The notes under the pieces were generated by a model. The model was not told where the DNA came from and searched no databases. It saw nothing but the letters and a program-made list of their open reading frames with translations. DNA of 64,000 nucleotides, taken from contig NC_087066.1 of the NCBI RefSeq assembly GCF_963678635.1, forward strand, positions 26,565,453-26,629,452, read 5' to 3'. The translations under genes were made by a program, and so were the position numbers. The stretch is from Symsagittifera roscoffensis (Eukaryota > Xenacoelomorpha > Acoela > Convolutidae). Shown piece after piece: positions 45,013-55,505 of this stretch (positions are counted from its first letter, which is position 1; every line of letters starts with the position of its first letter).

Positions 45013-45345
45013 TGAGTTTTTTCTTGTTTACTGTACTCATAGAGTAATTTCAGATAAGGGACACCGTCTGTTCGTCACGCTATCTTATTTTCGGCCGGAT
45101 AGATTCCAGCAACTTCTTAGTATATACCAATCTTAACCTTACTCTAATATCTCCTAGTCTCAATAGATCTAGTGTACACCGGTTTGCGCAAGTTAGTTCC
45201 AGAATGAGATTAAATGTATTCTAAGTTTTATTCAAAATGTTCTGGTGTTGAAACTACAAGTAGTTTCAACACTTTACAAATAAATAGGTTGTTAGTTTGA
45301 TGGAGTATGATTGGTTAGTATTTAATTTTTTATAGATATTAATAA
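45013..45345 (-). repeat. Partial 5' LTR and PBS, copy B
   Basis: The LTR retains the 28-nt palindrome (45,245-45,272) and its 3' end. It is followed by the PBS TGGTGCGACCAAAAGTCT on the minus strand (44,993-45,010). The outermost part of the LTR is missing. Confidence 0.8.
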
Positions 45346-45519
45346 AGTGAAACTACTTGTTTGGGAGGAGCGCCCCCCCCGCTCCTCCTAAATTCTCCCC
45401 TGTTTCCAATGCATTTGTAATACGAGACAGTCAGTCCTTTGAATAACGAAGGTTTTTGTCTTTTTTTTCTGTTACAAACACAACCAATAATTTGAAAAAT
45501 TTAAATAAAAGAAACCAAT

Positions 45520-45687
45520 AATTTCGGTTTATGGAAAAATCCTAGTCATCTATTTTCCATAATTTCCAAGATCACTAATCTCAGACTTTTCATGCAATTT
45601 TCTAAACTTATGAAACTTATGAGCTAATTGTATGATTAGCTCTCTTGCAAAGATGAAAATTGTCTGAGCATTTTTGGTCAACCCGGG
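45520..45687. mobile_element. Right-end fragment of the CCCGGGTTGA element (copy 3)
   Basis: Ends GGTCAACCCGGG like copies 1 and 2 and carries the same short internal motifs, but no left terminus is visible upstream. Confidence 0.45.
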
Positions 45688-45948
45688 CTGGCTCATCGTT
45701 CGACAACCCCACCTACTCCACCTACTCCTCCCCCTCCGCAGCGTTCCTCGTCCCCCTCGCGCTTATTCTCTCCCCAGTTTATCACCCTCAATTAGCTCCG
45801 CGTGTGTTGTGATGGTACTGGCTGAAAATAGGATGGGTACAAGGAGGGAAAAATTTCTTAATACATTATAATCGATTAAAATGGGTTCAAAGAATTTAAC
45901 AAAAAATGTAATACATTTTAATCGATTTTGATTAATTTCTTTAGTTTC

Positions 45949-46149
45949 GGCTGTTCTCCTCCTCCCCCCGCCCGCTGCGTATTTTTTAAAATAATTTTTC
46001 AGTTTGTTTTGACTGATTGTTACAAAAACTAAAATCGGACTAATTACTCAATGACAAACAATTTTTTTCCTGATATTTAACCTTGTACACTCACTCGTTA
46101 CATCATAAAATTGCTGTTTATATGAGGTGGGGGAAAAGCACAAAGAGTC
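45949..46149. mobile_element. Diverged hAT-like MITE of the GGCTCTTTTTCC family
   Basis: About 200 bp with degraded ends (GGCTGTTCTCCTCC and AAAGCACAAAGAGTC). Its interior (CCTTGTAC, CACTCGTTA, TATAAAATT blocks) aligns with the copy at 46,341. No intact target duplication. Confidence 0.5.
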
Positions 46150-46340
46150 TTTTGATTTTTACGGAGACTAGTAATGAAATCAAAGAAACATCGTGACTCT
46201 TTTCCAGTTTCCCACGCCCCTCGTAAAACTAAAAAAAGGCAGTTCAAAAAATGTTCAAACGCTTTTCTGCACGTAAGACTTGTTGTAGAAAATTGTTGTT
46301 TACTCGTTTTGATGCAGTTTATAACATGAAAAATCATTTT

Positions 46341-46542
46341 GGCTCTTTTTCCTTTTCCCCCCTACCTGCAAATTTTTCAATTTGAAATAACTGTTCACTT
46401 TGTCCGATTGTCATGACAATTGACATGCAGACTGATTAGGCCATAACAAACATATTTGGTCTTCATAATTAACCTTGTACAACCACTCGTTAGACTATAA
46501 AATTCATGTTTGTGTGAGGTGGGGGGAAAAGGAAAAAGAGTC
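46341..46542. mobile_element. hAT-like MITE with 8-bp target duplication
   Basis: 202 bp, ends GGCTCTTTTTCCTTTTCC and GGAAAAGGAAAAAGAGTC. Flanked on both sides by ATCATTTT (46,333-46,340 and 46,543-46,550), an 8-bp target-site duplication typical of hAT superfamily insertions. Confidence 0.8.
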
Positions 46543-46647
46543 ATCATTTTGAACAAACTTTCATTTATTGAAATTTTAAAAAATCAAAAAAGGGCGAACT
46601 GAAAAAGAGCCAAAATCGATTAGGCCCATAAAACTAGTGCAGACAGC

Positions 46648-46846
46648 GGCTCTTTTTCCTTTTCCCCTCCACCTCACACAAGCATCAATATGGTCTAACG
46701 AGTAATTTTACAAGGTTGATTATGAAGACCAAATATGTTTGTCATGGCTTAATTTATCTGCATGCCAATTTTCATGGCAATCGGACAATGTGAACATTAG
46801 TTTTATTTATAAAAACTGCAGTTGGGAGGGAAAAGGAAAAAGAGCC
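46648..46846. mobile_element. hAT-like MITE with 8-bp target duplication, opposite orientation
   Basis: 199 bp, ends GGCTCTTTTTCCTTTTCC and GGAAAAGGAAAAAGAGCC. Flanked by CAGACAGC on both sides. The interior is the reverse orientation of the copy at 46,341. Confidence 0.85.
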
Positions 46847-46969
46847 CAGACAGCAAGTTAATTTTCAAATCCTCATTACTCAAAGATTTAGTTTTTCTTA
46901 GTATCATAACTACAACAGGATTTTGGACATGGTCCAGGGGCTTTTGGTGAGTTAGCTTCAACAGTTTTT

Positions 46970-47080
46970 GGCTCTTTTACCTTTTCCCCCCACCTCACAC
47001 GAGCTTCCATAACAATCAAACAATGTAGTCAACAAATTAACATGTAAAAATTTGCAGGTGGGGGAAAAGGAAAAAGAGCC
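46970..47080. mobile_element. Short hAT-like MITE with 8-bp target duplication
   Basis: 111 bp with the same family ends (GGCTCTTTTACC and GGAAAAAGAGCC) and CAGTTTTT on both sides. It is an internally deleted relative of the two ~200-bp copies. Confidence 0.85.
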
Positions 47081-47522
47081 CAGTTTTTAGCTGATGTCTA
47101 GGTAAATATATTTTGGTAAAAACTCATATGACTCATTGTTTGATGAAGTCATCAAATCAAAACAGCTGAGCTGTAAAAAGATAAGAAGTGACGTTGTTTG
47201 CCTGGTACTCAGGGAAATGTATGGCGGCAAACTTGCTTTTAGTCTTTCGTCAATTACAGAAATCACAATTCAATTAGCTTGATCACCAATCAGTAACCTA
47301 GTCCAGTAACCTAGAAACCAATTTTCACTTTATTTCGGGAAGCATCACTTTTTATCGGAATTCCCTTCGTCGAGAAATCTTCATTTTTTTTTTCTAGAAA
47401 ATAAGCATTTTTCATATTCAACCTTGTTCTTTTTTTGAGAAAAGAGTAACCAGAAACATTTGACTCGAGAAAAACTGCTCCAGAAGCTGTTTCAAAGCTA
47501 CCGAGTGACTTCTTGTAGAACG

Positions 47523-48920
47523 ATGTTTTCCTCTGACGTTTTTCTGAAGTTTCTTCTGACGCTGACTGCAATCTTCAGCCTCGGAGAGTGCAGATTTCAA
47601 AGCAAGGATGAAGCTGCGAAGAGGATTAACGGGGCTCTGCTGAGTCAGTCCCCAAGACCCTTCTTTGTGAAGCTGGAAGACCCTAAGAGCGGGATGAGGT
47701 GTGGCGGAACTATCATATCACACTACTCAGTCCTCACAGCTGCACATTGCTTCGACCCGATATTCAAATGTGAGAACTCAATGCAAATAGGCTACCAGAA
47801 GTAGCCAAAAAATTTTTTTTTTTTTATTTTAAAATTATGCGTTAAGAGCATGTAAATCAATTTGATAGCAACGCGCATGTTATGTAAGCAAAACACTGCC
47901 TAAAAAAAGCAATTTCAAACTTTTTGAGCTGAAAATTTAAGTAGATTTACATTTTTTTTATCGAAACAGATGGGGTGAGACCTTAACATACATATGCAGT
48001 TATCTGCAATTAAGGACGTTGAAGGCTTTTATTTTCAAAAAGCTTTTGTAAATCGACATTCAGAAGAAAAAAAAAACATAAGGGAGTTACTGGAAAGAGC
48101 GCTCATTCCCAGTCCTGAGCGACAAAGAAGTAATTATAACTAAATCATAAATCTTTATAGCTCAACTGACAGTGCACACGTTAGACAAGAAGAAACAAAC
48201 CATTCCGGTTGACTTCAAGAAGAATGTGGTCATGCACGAACACTACGTGTACCAGAACCGGTTTGCAGATCTGGCAGTGGTCAACTTCGACAAACCAGTG
48301 TTCGACAAGGAAGAAGTGTTGAAATTGTGTCCGAAAGGAACTGCGCATACGATTGAAAACGAACATCTTCGAGCGTGTGGAATGGGGAAGGACCAGAACA
48401 AACCAGTGAACAGACTATCTGAAGTCGAGTTGTTTGAAATCAAGACGCCCGCTAAGTTTCATACCAGTTAGTTTCAAATGCTTGAAGAGATTGCAACGTC
48501 ATTTAATGTCTTGCCCATGAAAGCCCCTTAGGGTCTTTCCCAGCAAAAGGGGGTAAAGACCACAGCAAGAAAACTCCCAGCAACAATAGCCCCAGCGTAA
48601 TAGGATAATTGATAGAGGTTACAATTTTTTGCTACTAGGCTTGCAGTGACCCGCCAATTATGTCTGCCTCACTTCAAACTTTTAATCACCTATAAAATGT
48701 GATTAAAAGTTTGAAGCTATTTTTTAAATCTCCACGATAGATAAGTGAGCTAGTTCTGGTTGGTATTATGGGACATCTTTTCACTGTGCATGAAATAAAT
48801 TAATGAGTGAACGTTTTTCAGGGCCTAAAGAGTTCGATGGGAAAACGCAGATGGTGTTCGAGAGTACTTTTAGTCGCACACACCCTGGAAGACTCATACC
48901 CATGAGCGAAGGAGATCCTG
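47523..48920 (+). CDS. Trypsin-fold serine protease homologue, catalytic Ser apparently replaced by Pro (3 exons seen, 3' end not found)
   Basis: Exons 47,523-47,769, 48,161-48,466 and 48,822-48,920 are joined by GT-AG introns with matching phase 1. The protein begins with a hydrophobic signal peptide (residues ~1-23), then K-R-I-N-G-A as the activation-site equivalent, C-G-G-T-I-I and L-T-A-A-H-C (His75, with the Cys60-Cys76 pair). A-D-L-A-V-V carries the Asp (119). Exon 3 ends E-G-D-P-G, where active proteases have G-D-S-G-G-P, so Pro217 stands at the serine position. That suggests an inactive homologue of the kind used in immunity or binding. The exon-1 donor at 47,770 (GTGAGA) is chosen because it keeps frame; it drops ten residues (to G-Y-Q) that look protease-like, so exon 1/2 joining is uncertain. 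The final exon was not found before the assembly gap; the gene could be incomplete or a pseudogene. Confidence 0.68.
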
Positions 48921-51500
48921 GTAAGTGATATAACCACACTCCGGCTCAAAATCTAAAAATCTATCTAACCCCGATAAAGCTTATTTCAATTACTATTTCA
49001 AAATACATTTAGGCAAATTAGCTTACGCAAAAAAAACTATTTAATTCTATTGCAATTTAGCAAAAACTTTAGCTATTAACTCGATCCATCAGCTAATACT
49101 TTTTGTTGGGAAAAACCGATCATCAATTTAAAGGAGTAGCAAGTGGTTTTAGAAGGTTATTTATGAAAACCTAATATGTTTGTTGTCCCTTTTCCAGTTC
49201 CCCCCTTTAATTTTTTCTGAAATCCATCATATGGAAATGAATTTCAAAAGCTTTTTCTCATTATGAACTGCACTAAACGTGTCAGCGTGAACAAGTGAAC
49301 AAATTTTTATAACATTTTTTACATGCACAATTTTTAAACAGCTTAAGTTTGTAATTTTCCGAGGGGGGGGGGGGGGGGGGCTCGAAAAGAGCCTGTTTGT
49401 CTAGCTTGATTAGTCCCTATGTCAATTTTCATAACAATCTAACAATGTGAACAAAAATGTTCCCTCTAAAGTTTACAGGTGGGGGAAAAGGGGAAAGAAC
49501 AAGTCAGTCGAAGCAAAATAATTATAAAGAATCATCGAATTCTTTGCAAATAAACAAAATTTCCAACACCATGTTTAAGAAATTTTTCACCAAGACAAAG
49601 GAATCTTTTTCCCATCAAGAGGTTTTAGCTGATGAATTGAAGTTAAAAGCAAAGATTATTGCTAAACTGCAAGAGAACTAATTTGTTATTTTGCGTACGC
49701 TAATTTGCCTAAATATCTTGAAATAGTAACTAATTCAAAAAATTAACACAAGAATTAGCGGTTGCGACCACAGCTAATGAGGTAAAGAAAATCAAAAATC
49801 TCAAAAATTACGAATATAAAATTACAGATGTAAGTTGTTTTTTCTCTAAGGTAGAGGCAAAAATGAATTAAAAGAGTTATAATTGAATTTAAGATTCTTT
49901 CTCAGTCTCCCCCATTAATTTTTTTGAAAAACAGTATAAGAACGGCTTTTTAAAATGAGTTTTCATGTTATAAGCTGCATTAAAACATGCCCACACAGTA
50001 AAAAAGAAAATAATAGACTATGAATGAGTTTATTGTCAGTCTCCATAAATTTCAAAAAGATTGATTATAATCGATTAAAAATGGAGTATAATGTTACTAT
50101 TTTTCAAAACAATAAAAATCATCATAATCGATTATACTCAATCATAATCGATTAAAATCGTTTATTTTCTGAAAATTTTCTTTCTCAAACTTTTTCGAAT
50201 AATGATCCATTATAATGGATTATAATCCATTGTGATTCAGAAAAAGCAACGCTTCATTTCGTTGATGTTTTGTTTTGTTTTGCGTGCTATTATCTTTGAA
50301 GCGGTGCGCGTCAAAAACAAAGGAACTTTTTTTGTCAAGTTTTTCCTACAAGTGACTGAAAATGCCTTTTTATGGACCGTTTTTTTCAAAATTTTGCGTG
50401 CGGCGCATAAAATTTGACCAAAACAGGGTATTTTTAATACCTTGGAGAGTTTGGAATCAATCTAGTCAACCTCTATAGGGCTTAAAAGACCCCATCACAA
50501 AATCCTAGATCCGCACCTGGTTTACTGATCCTTCGTTTTTACTGATTTTTACTGTGTTTTCATGCAGAATAGCTAAATTATTATCCATTATAATTAATTT
50601 TTGCTGTGAAAAAATATATTGATTGAAAGAGGGATCCTAATCTATTTCAATAGATTATGATAGATTATAAGAGATTATAAGAGATTTTCGGAAAATTTAT
50701 AACCAATTACATATAATGAAATGTCTTCAAAAATGGTATCATTATAGTGAATTATAATTTGCTTAACATCTAGAATTGGCGCATATAGTTAATTATAATT
50801 TTGCTAACAGTGCTATTTTAAAAATAAAATAATCGATTATTTTCTCTTTTTACTGTGTGGGGGTGTCAGCATGAACAGGAGAACAAACTCTTTTAACATT
50901 TTTAACATGCAAATTGACGTGTGAACAATTTTCGAACAGCTTTGTTTTGAAATTTTACGAAGAGTGAAAAGAGGCGAATATCAAAGAAGGGAAAGAGCCA
51001 AAAACCCCAAGCTCCAAATCACGGCTTTAAAGGCTTTAACATGGTCTCAATCTTAGCTGTTTACAAGATTTTTTGTAAGGTAGTCAAAGTTAATAAGCAA
51101 CCGCACCTAGTACACTGTTCCATAACTTTTTGTAAAGAGGTCGAAACTGGGAACAAAAAAAAATAATTGTTTGACAAGAAGATTATACTCTAGATGGTAA
51201 AGTTGGGAATTCTTGTCAGATATTATAAGGTTTTACCAGATCTTATAAGATAGCCCATTAATTAATATCATTTTTGCAAAATTTTTGCAAAATTCTTAAA
51301 ATATCTTTGAAGCTGCCCCAGATAAATTAATCAATAATTTGCTCGTGTGGCGGAATGAAATAGTAATTTGCTCCACAGCCATTGAACGGGAACATTACGG
51401 ATTTTTGAGTGCTACAGATTTTACTGCCTCAAACACGTGCGATGACTCATTCAAAGCTAACTAATTGCAAACTTAGGGGGTCATTGTTGCAGTTGCAGGG
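48921..51500. other. Non-coding interval with repeat fragments and poly(G)
   Basis: Holds fragments of the GGCTCTTTT MITE family (near 49.19-49.5 and 50.98 kb), an 18-G run (49,363-49,380), TATAATCGATT-type motifs (50.04-50.22, 50.58-50.77 kb) and a CAGGTGCGGATCTAGG end near 50,505-50,520. A 37-codon ATG frame at 49,571-49,681 is Lys-rich but unsupported. Confidence 0.45.
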
Positions 51501-51539
51501 AATCAAGATACGAGGTTCAGGTTATAAAACTGACTGAAG

Positions 51540-52400
51540 TTAGGTGGGATGATCTACGAAGGGTAATGCTGAAACAACTGCAGTATGAGGAGTTAAAGTT
51601 GTATAAGAAGGTGAAAGAAAATTTTCAAAAGTAGCAGTCGTGGCAGGCTCAGCATTAGCGCATTGGTTTGCATCTGGAAACCGATGTGGTTGTGTTACAT
51701 CTTGATTCAAGTTCGAACATATTCGACGACATTTTGCCAACACCAATCTGCGTAAGATATTTAGGAAGCATGAGGAGTACTTCAGCCCCATGCTTCAACG
51801 TAGAAGACAAGCCACCTAATTGAGCGTTACACACAGGAACGACATCCACCGGGGCGCTATAGGAAACCGTTTTCAATCCAGTAGTGTATGCAGTCGTTTC
51901 GGTTACGGTCACTACTGGATTCAAACTCGGCACATTATAAACCCAATTTTTTGTGCATTTATCTGCTTTTTCCCTATGAGAGCTTATCGAGCTAGCAAGC
52001 TTGTCAATATAGTCGGAGTCTTCCTCCAATTCAGCTTCAGTTGTTTTGGCTTCAGCATATTTTTTCTAACCTCCTTGCGGATTTGTATTTCTTCTAAACT
52101 TTGCTTGATTTCTAGTCAGCGCATTGATGCTTCAATTTGTCTCTCGATCTCTTCTGTTTATAATTTAGCCAAGATTAACTCTTTTTTTTCGTTGACTGGA
52201 AGTCATTGAGAGTGTTTTACTCTGACCTGAGGCCCTAGTCCGATGTGAACTGCAAGGTTTTTCGGAACACTTCGAGGAAGGCACGTCCCCTGAACGCGAT
52301 GAAACAGAGCTTACTTGTTCTTCAGATACTACATAGTTCATAGCTTTCTGAATTACCTCATCGTGTTCCTTTGTCACCAGGTCAAGGCACTAACCCAATT
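51540..52400 (-). pseudogene. Decayed coding patch, possibly Gag-like region of another retroelement
   Basis: Two neighbouring minus-strand frames (52,377-52,165 and 52,029-51,655) and the stretch between them read as a charged, coiled-coil-like segment followed by a Ser/Thr/Val-rich one, broken by stops and frameshifts. The composition recalls the N-terminal part of BEL/Pao-type polyproteins, but I see no diagnostic motif, so this is a weak suggestion. The plus-strand frame overlapping it is a shadow. Confidence 0.25.
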
Positions 52401-53557
52401 CTTCGCAAAATTTATCTCTATTAGTGGCCTCTTCTGCTATTTGATTTATCTCATCGTTTTTTAAAAAAAAAATTTCCAGGACAATATCTGCGTTCTTGAT
52501 GTAGATCTTAACAATTACTCTTTCTTTTTGTTCTCAATGGCTTCTTGAATATGTTTATGATCCTTGAGGAGCTAAAATTTCAAATGTCGCCGAGACTCAA
52601 GAAGTTTTTGTACTTTCCGACCTAATTCTTGATTCATTGAGAAAAATTGTTACGACGTGCTTTACAATTGAAGAGAGTGACGTATCAAACCTTAATTCAA
52701 TACAAAACACAAACAAAACGACAATAAAGCGCCGTGTATATATGCAACAACTTATAATACCACTACAAGGCCAATTTTCTGAGCTAAAGACCTGTATACT
52801 TCGTTCGGCTAGGGGTTTCTGCACTTGAACTAAGGTGAGTGTGCGTAGCTTAAAGCGCGCACGTTGCTTCTTATTTCAACTAGTTTTCCTCTTAGTCTTA
52901 GAAACAAATATTCTGTGGTTTTCGTCGTGTCTGCGAATCATCCGGAAAATTTTGATTTCTAATTTACCTTGGTGGTGTAATGCCAAGTACAGTTTGCGTA
53001 AACGATTATCCTTACATTTAAGACTCGATATCCAAGGATCGACTATACTGATGGTCAGAAAACCCAAACTTTTTTAATTTCTCATTATTTCCGCAGTTCC
53101 AGAGCGTTGACAATACGCGATGGCAGTAATTTTAGAACGAAAGCGTTTTGGGATGGCTACTAAATTATGACCACTTAACGCTGCATGTATTCTCACTGTA
53201 TATATTGTGTGTTATGCCTTTAACGTAATCTCGGTTAATTGGTGTTTTTAATTCAATACACGATCCTATTATTTAGCTCAAAAACTATAGTTTATCAAAA
53301 CTTCACTCACCAAAAACTATTCGAGACCTGTTAACGTGCAGTCGGAACGTTTAAGACGTTGCACTGATACGAGCAGTCATGTTTTTTTGTCTGAGTCATT
53401 GATTTTTTGAAGGTACTGTAAATTAGTTTTCATGAATTTTTCATTATTACGACTGAAGATTTTAATATTAACGTTATAATGGATTTTGGTTTTCTATTGT
53501 TTCTAATGGACTAAGGTTTCAAAATAGCTATTTAAATTTAAAAAATTCCTTCCGTGG
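52401..53557. other. Non-coding interval before assembly gap
   Basis: Only short chance frames. A segment near 53,338-53,385 (CAGTCGGAAC...GAGCAGTC) resembles sequence near 25,570-25,615 and may be a small dispersed repeat. Confidence 0.4.
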
Positions 53558-53757
53558 NNNNNNNNNNNNNNNNNNNNNNNNNNNNNNNNNNNNNNNNNNN
53601 NNNNNNNNNNNNNNNNNNNNNNNNNNNNNNNNNNNNNNNNNNNNNNNNNNNNNNNNNNNNNNNNNNNNNNNNNNNNNNNNNNNNNNNNNNNNNNNNNNNN
53701 NNNNNNNNNNNNNNNNNNNNNNNNNNNNNNNNNNNNNNNNNNNNNNNNNNNNNNNNN
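53558..53757. other. Assembly gap, 200 N
   Basis: Exactly 200 undetermined bases, a conventional placeholder length. The true distance between the protease locus and copy C is therefore unknown, and frames drawn across the gap are meaningless. Confidence 0.99.
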
Positions 53758-53841
53758 AAACATCAATTTATGGTGCACCAAGTGTCTGGCATAGACTGTT
53801 TAGTTCCTTAATTTAATAGTTTCAAAAATATAAGTCGCAAT

Positions 53842-54252
53842 TGGAACCTGATCTAACTATATTTTATGATTGGATAAATTAAATGTTTTACCAATGTAAA
53901 GTATTTAATATTAACCAATCATGATCCATCTAACTAACAACCCACTTATTTGTAAGTGCTGAAGTTACTTGTAATTTCAGCACCAGAGAGATTTGAATTT
54001 AACTTAGAAATTAGTTGGACTCTCCCGAGCACTTCAGCAGCCGCAATAAACCAGTATACCCTAGATCTATTGAGCCTAGCAGAGACTAGTTAAACAACCT
54101 GAGACTAGATAGTATAAGAGTAAGATTAGGATCGGTATTAGACTAAGAAGTTGCACGAATCTATCCGGCCGAAAATAAGATAGCGTGACGAGCAGACGGT
54201 GTGTACCCTATCCGAAATTACTCTATGAGTTATACACTCCAGTCCTAACTCA
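53842..54252 (+). repeat. 5' LTR, copy C
   Basis: About 411 bp, TG...CA. It has an inverted CCAAT box (53,869-53,873), two direct ones (53,891-53,895, 53,915-53,919), the 28-nt palindrome (53,956-53,983) and a poly(A) signal AATAAA (54,045-54,050), consistent with U3, R and U5 parts. The transcription start cannot be placed from sequence. Confidence 0.75.
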
Positions 54253-54254
54253 TC

Positions 54255-54272
54255 TGGTGCGACCATAAGTCT
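54255..54272 (+). promoter_or_regulatory. Primer-binding site, copy C
   Basis: TGGTGCGACCATAAGTCT, 2 nt after the LTR, identical to copy A. The following CTCGAAC matches the complement of a tRNA T-loop. The primer tRNA is not identified. Confidence 0.65.
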
Positions 54273-54340
54273 CGAACAAGACCTTACTAGATTAGAATTA
54301 ACCAAAATTAGATTAGAAATTAGACAAAAACATTTACAAA

Positions 54341-54574
54341 ATGTTATACGACAATAATTTAATTGAAATGTCTCTCCGACTCAATAGATCAGAGCCAATA
54401 TTCCGAACCATAACAGAACTACCCGGAATTGGAAGAAGACCTCGAACCAAAGACGACATACGACAAAGTAGAAACTTGCCGTATAGTTATATGATAGTTC
54501 GGCAAAAGCCAGAACAAACTTTTATATTTCGAATACTACTTGCAATGAATTTAGATTTCCATCTGCAAACATAA
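54341..54574 (+). CDS. Leader ORF (77 aa), copy C
   Basis: Its ATG is the first after the PBS, in an A-rich context. The protein is identical to copy A despite synonymous differences (ATT/ATC and CTC/CTA near the start). An AG acceptor-like TTTCAG follows about 30 nt after the stop. It is Arg-rich with an L-P-G-I-G-R-R core and of unknown family; see the findings for the comparison with copy B. Confidence 0.6.
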   Translation: MLYDNNLIEMSLRLNRSEPIFRTITELPGIGRRPRTKDDIRQSRNLPYSYMIVRQKPEQTFIFRILLAMNLDFHLQT

Positions 54575-54904
54575 AACCTTGAAGTTACTCTTCAAAATCA
54601 TTTCAGGCGCTAAACAAAATTAATACTATACAATAACGATTGATAAAAAGATCTTAGATCGTTTTCCTAAAACTCTGCAGTATTATACAAAACATGTTTG
54701 AAAAATATTTATTGGAAAATAAAAATAAAAATTAGTAGCATGACAATAAATGGTTAGTAATCATAAATCATCCTGTTGTTCCAGCTTCATCATCTAAAAC
54801 ATAACAGCAATCATAAACCTACTAATATCATCAAAACACTAAATCTTTCCTTTACACACATTTAAAATTTTATTAAAACTTAAATTCACTTAATTTTAAA
54901 ACCA

Positions 54905-55378
54905 GATCATCAAGGCTTATCCTTGGATCTTAAATCATTTTCTACTTAATTAAATTTCAAATTTGATCATCAAGGCTTATCCTTGGATCAAACAGAACAA
55001 CTTTGTTCTCCCCCACCCACTTAATTAGTGTCTAACGACCTCAAACGTCGATTCACTACCCAACCCTTTCTAAAAGACCTAAGACTAATAGAAATTTTTA
55101 AACAAAACTAATCATTCAAATTAGGATAAACAGTGAAGAACTTCGGTTATTCATCCTTCACTTGACCCCCCCTCTTACCAGACCCAGGATAAATCTTAGA
55201 CTTAGTAAGTTTAAAATAGTATCTAACGAACTACTCGCGTTCTAATTATACCTGAACCTTGTGGATCGATTTACTATTCTCCAACCCTTGAACACAATCA
55301 CTACCCCTAAGTAAGATTAAGTAAGTTAACACCTTAGCTTATACTAGTCACGAGAAAGTAAAAATCATTCTTCGGAAT
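54905..55378 (+). promoter_or_regulatory. Structured leader of copy C: paired stem-loops and two C(UUCG)G hairpins
   Basis: Two identical 25-nt hairpin units (54,905-54,929 and 54,965-54,989; CAAGG/CCTTG stems) are followed by AAC-UUCG-GUU (55,139-55,148) and AUUC-UUCG-GAAU (55,367-55,378). The UUCG hairpins are also present in A and B. Likely RNA structures for packaging, dimerisation or ribosome recruitment upstream of ORF1. Confidence 0.5.
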
Positions 55379-55505
55379 CGATATACTTTTCTCTCCAACC
55401 CTGAACAAATAGACCCAGGTTAAGCTAACCAAAAAATCGTAAGAACTAACAGTTTAGGAAAATAGAAATCATTTAACAACCTTTGCATCCGTCATTCTAA
55501 ACCTT

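Larger units (their letters stand above)
37066..45345 (-). mobile_element. Decayed, truncated retroelement of the same family, copy B
   Basis: Homology to A/C on the minus strand runs from within RNase H (37,066) back through RT, protease, Gag, ORF1, leader, leader ORF and PBS into the LTR (45,345). Integrase, ORF3, env and the 3' LTR are missing, as are the first ~85 bp of the LTR. Many frameshifts and stops interrupt all frames. Nucleotide divergence from A/C is much larger than between A and C, so B represents an older or different subfamily and is useful for comparison. Confidence 0.92.

Noticed and set aside
49457-49681. 74-codon Lys-rich frame
   Set aside because: Starts inside a MITE fragment; the inner 37-codon ATG frame is too short to support without transcript evidence.
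53338-53385. Hammerhead-like CUGAUA...GAG motif
   Set aside because: The core does not match the invariant CUGANGA and no GAAA partner with the right stems was found.
53503-53811. Frames reading through the N gap
   Set aside because: The residues are undetermined; the frames exist only because N has no stop codon.
54255-54782. LTR end at GTTCCA near 54,782 (inverted match to TGGAAC)
   Set aside because: No PBS-like TGG follows it, whereas a TG...CA end with a tRNA-like PBS exists at 54,252-54,272 and the poly(A) signal fits the shorter LTR.
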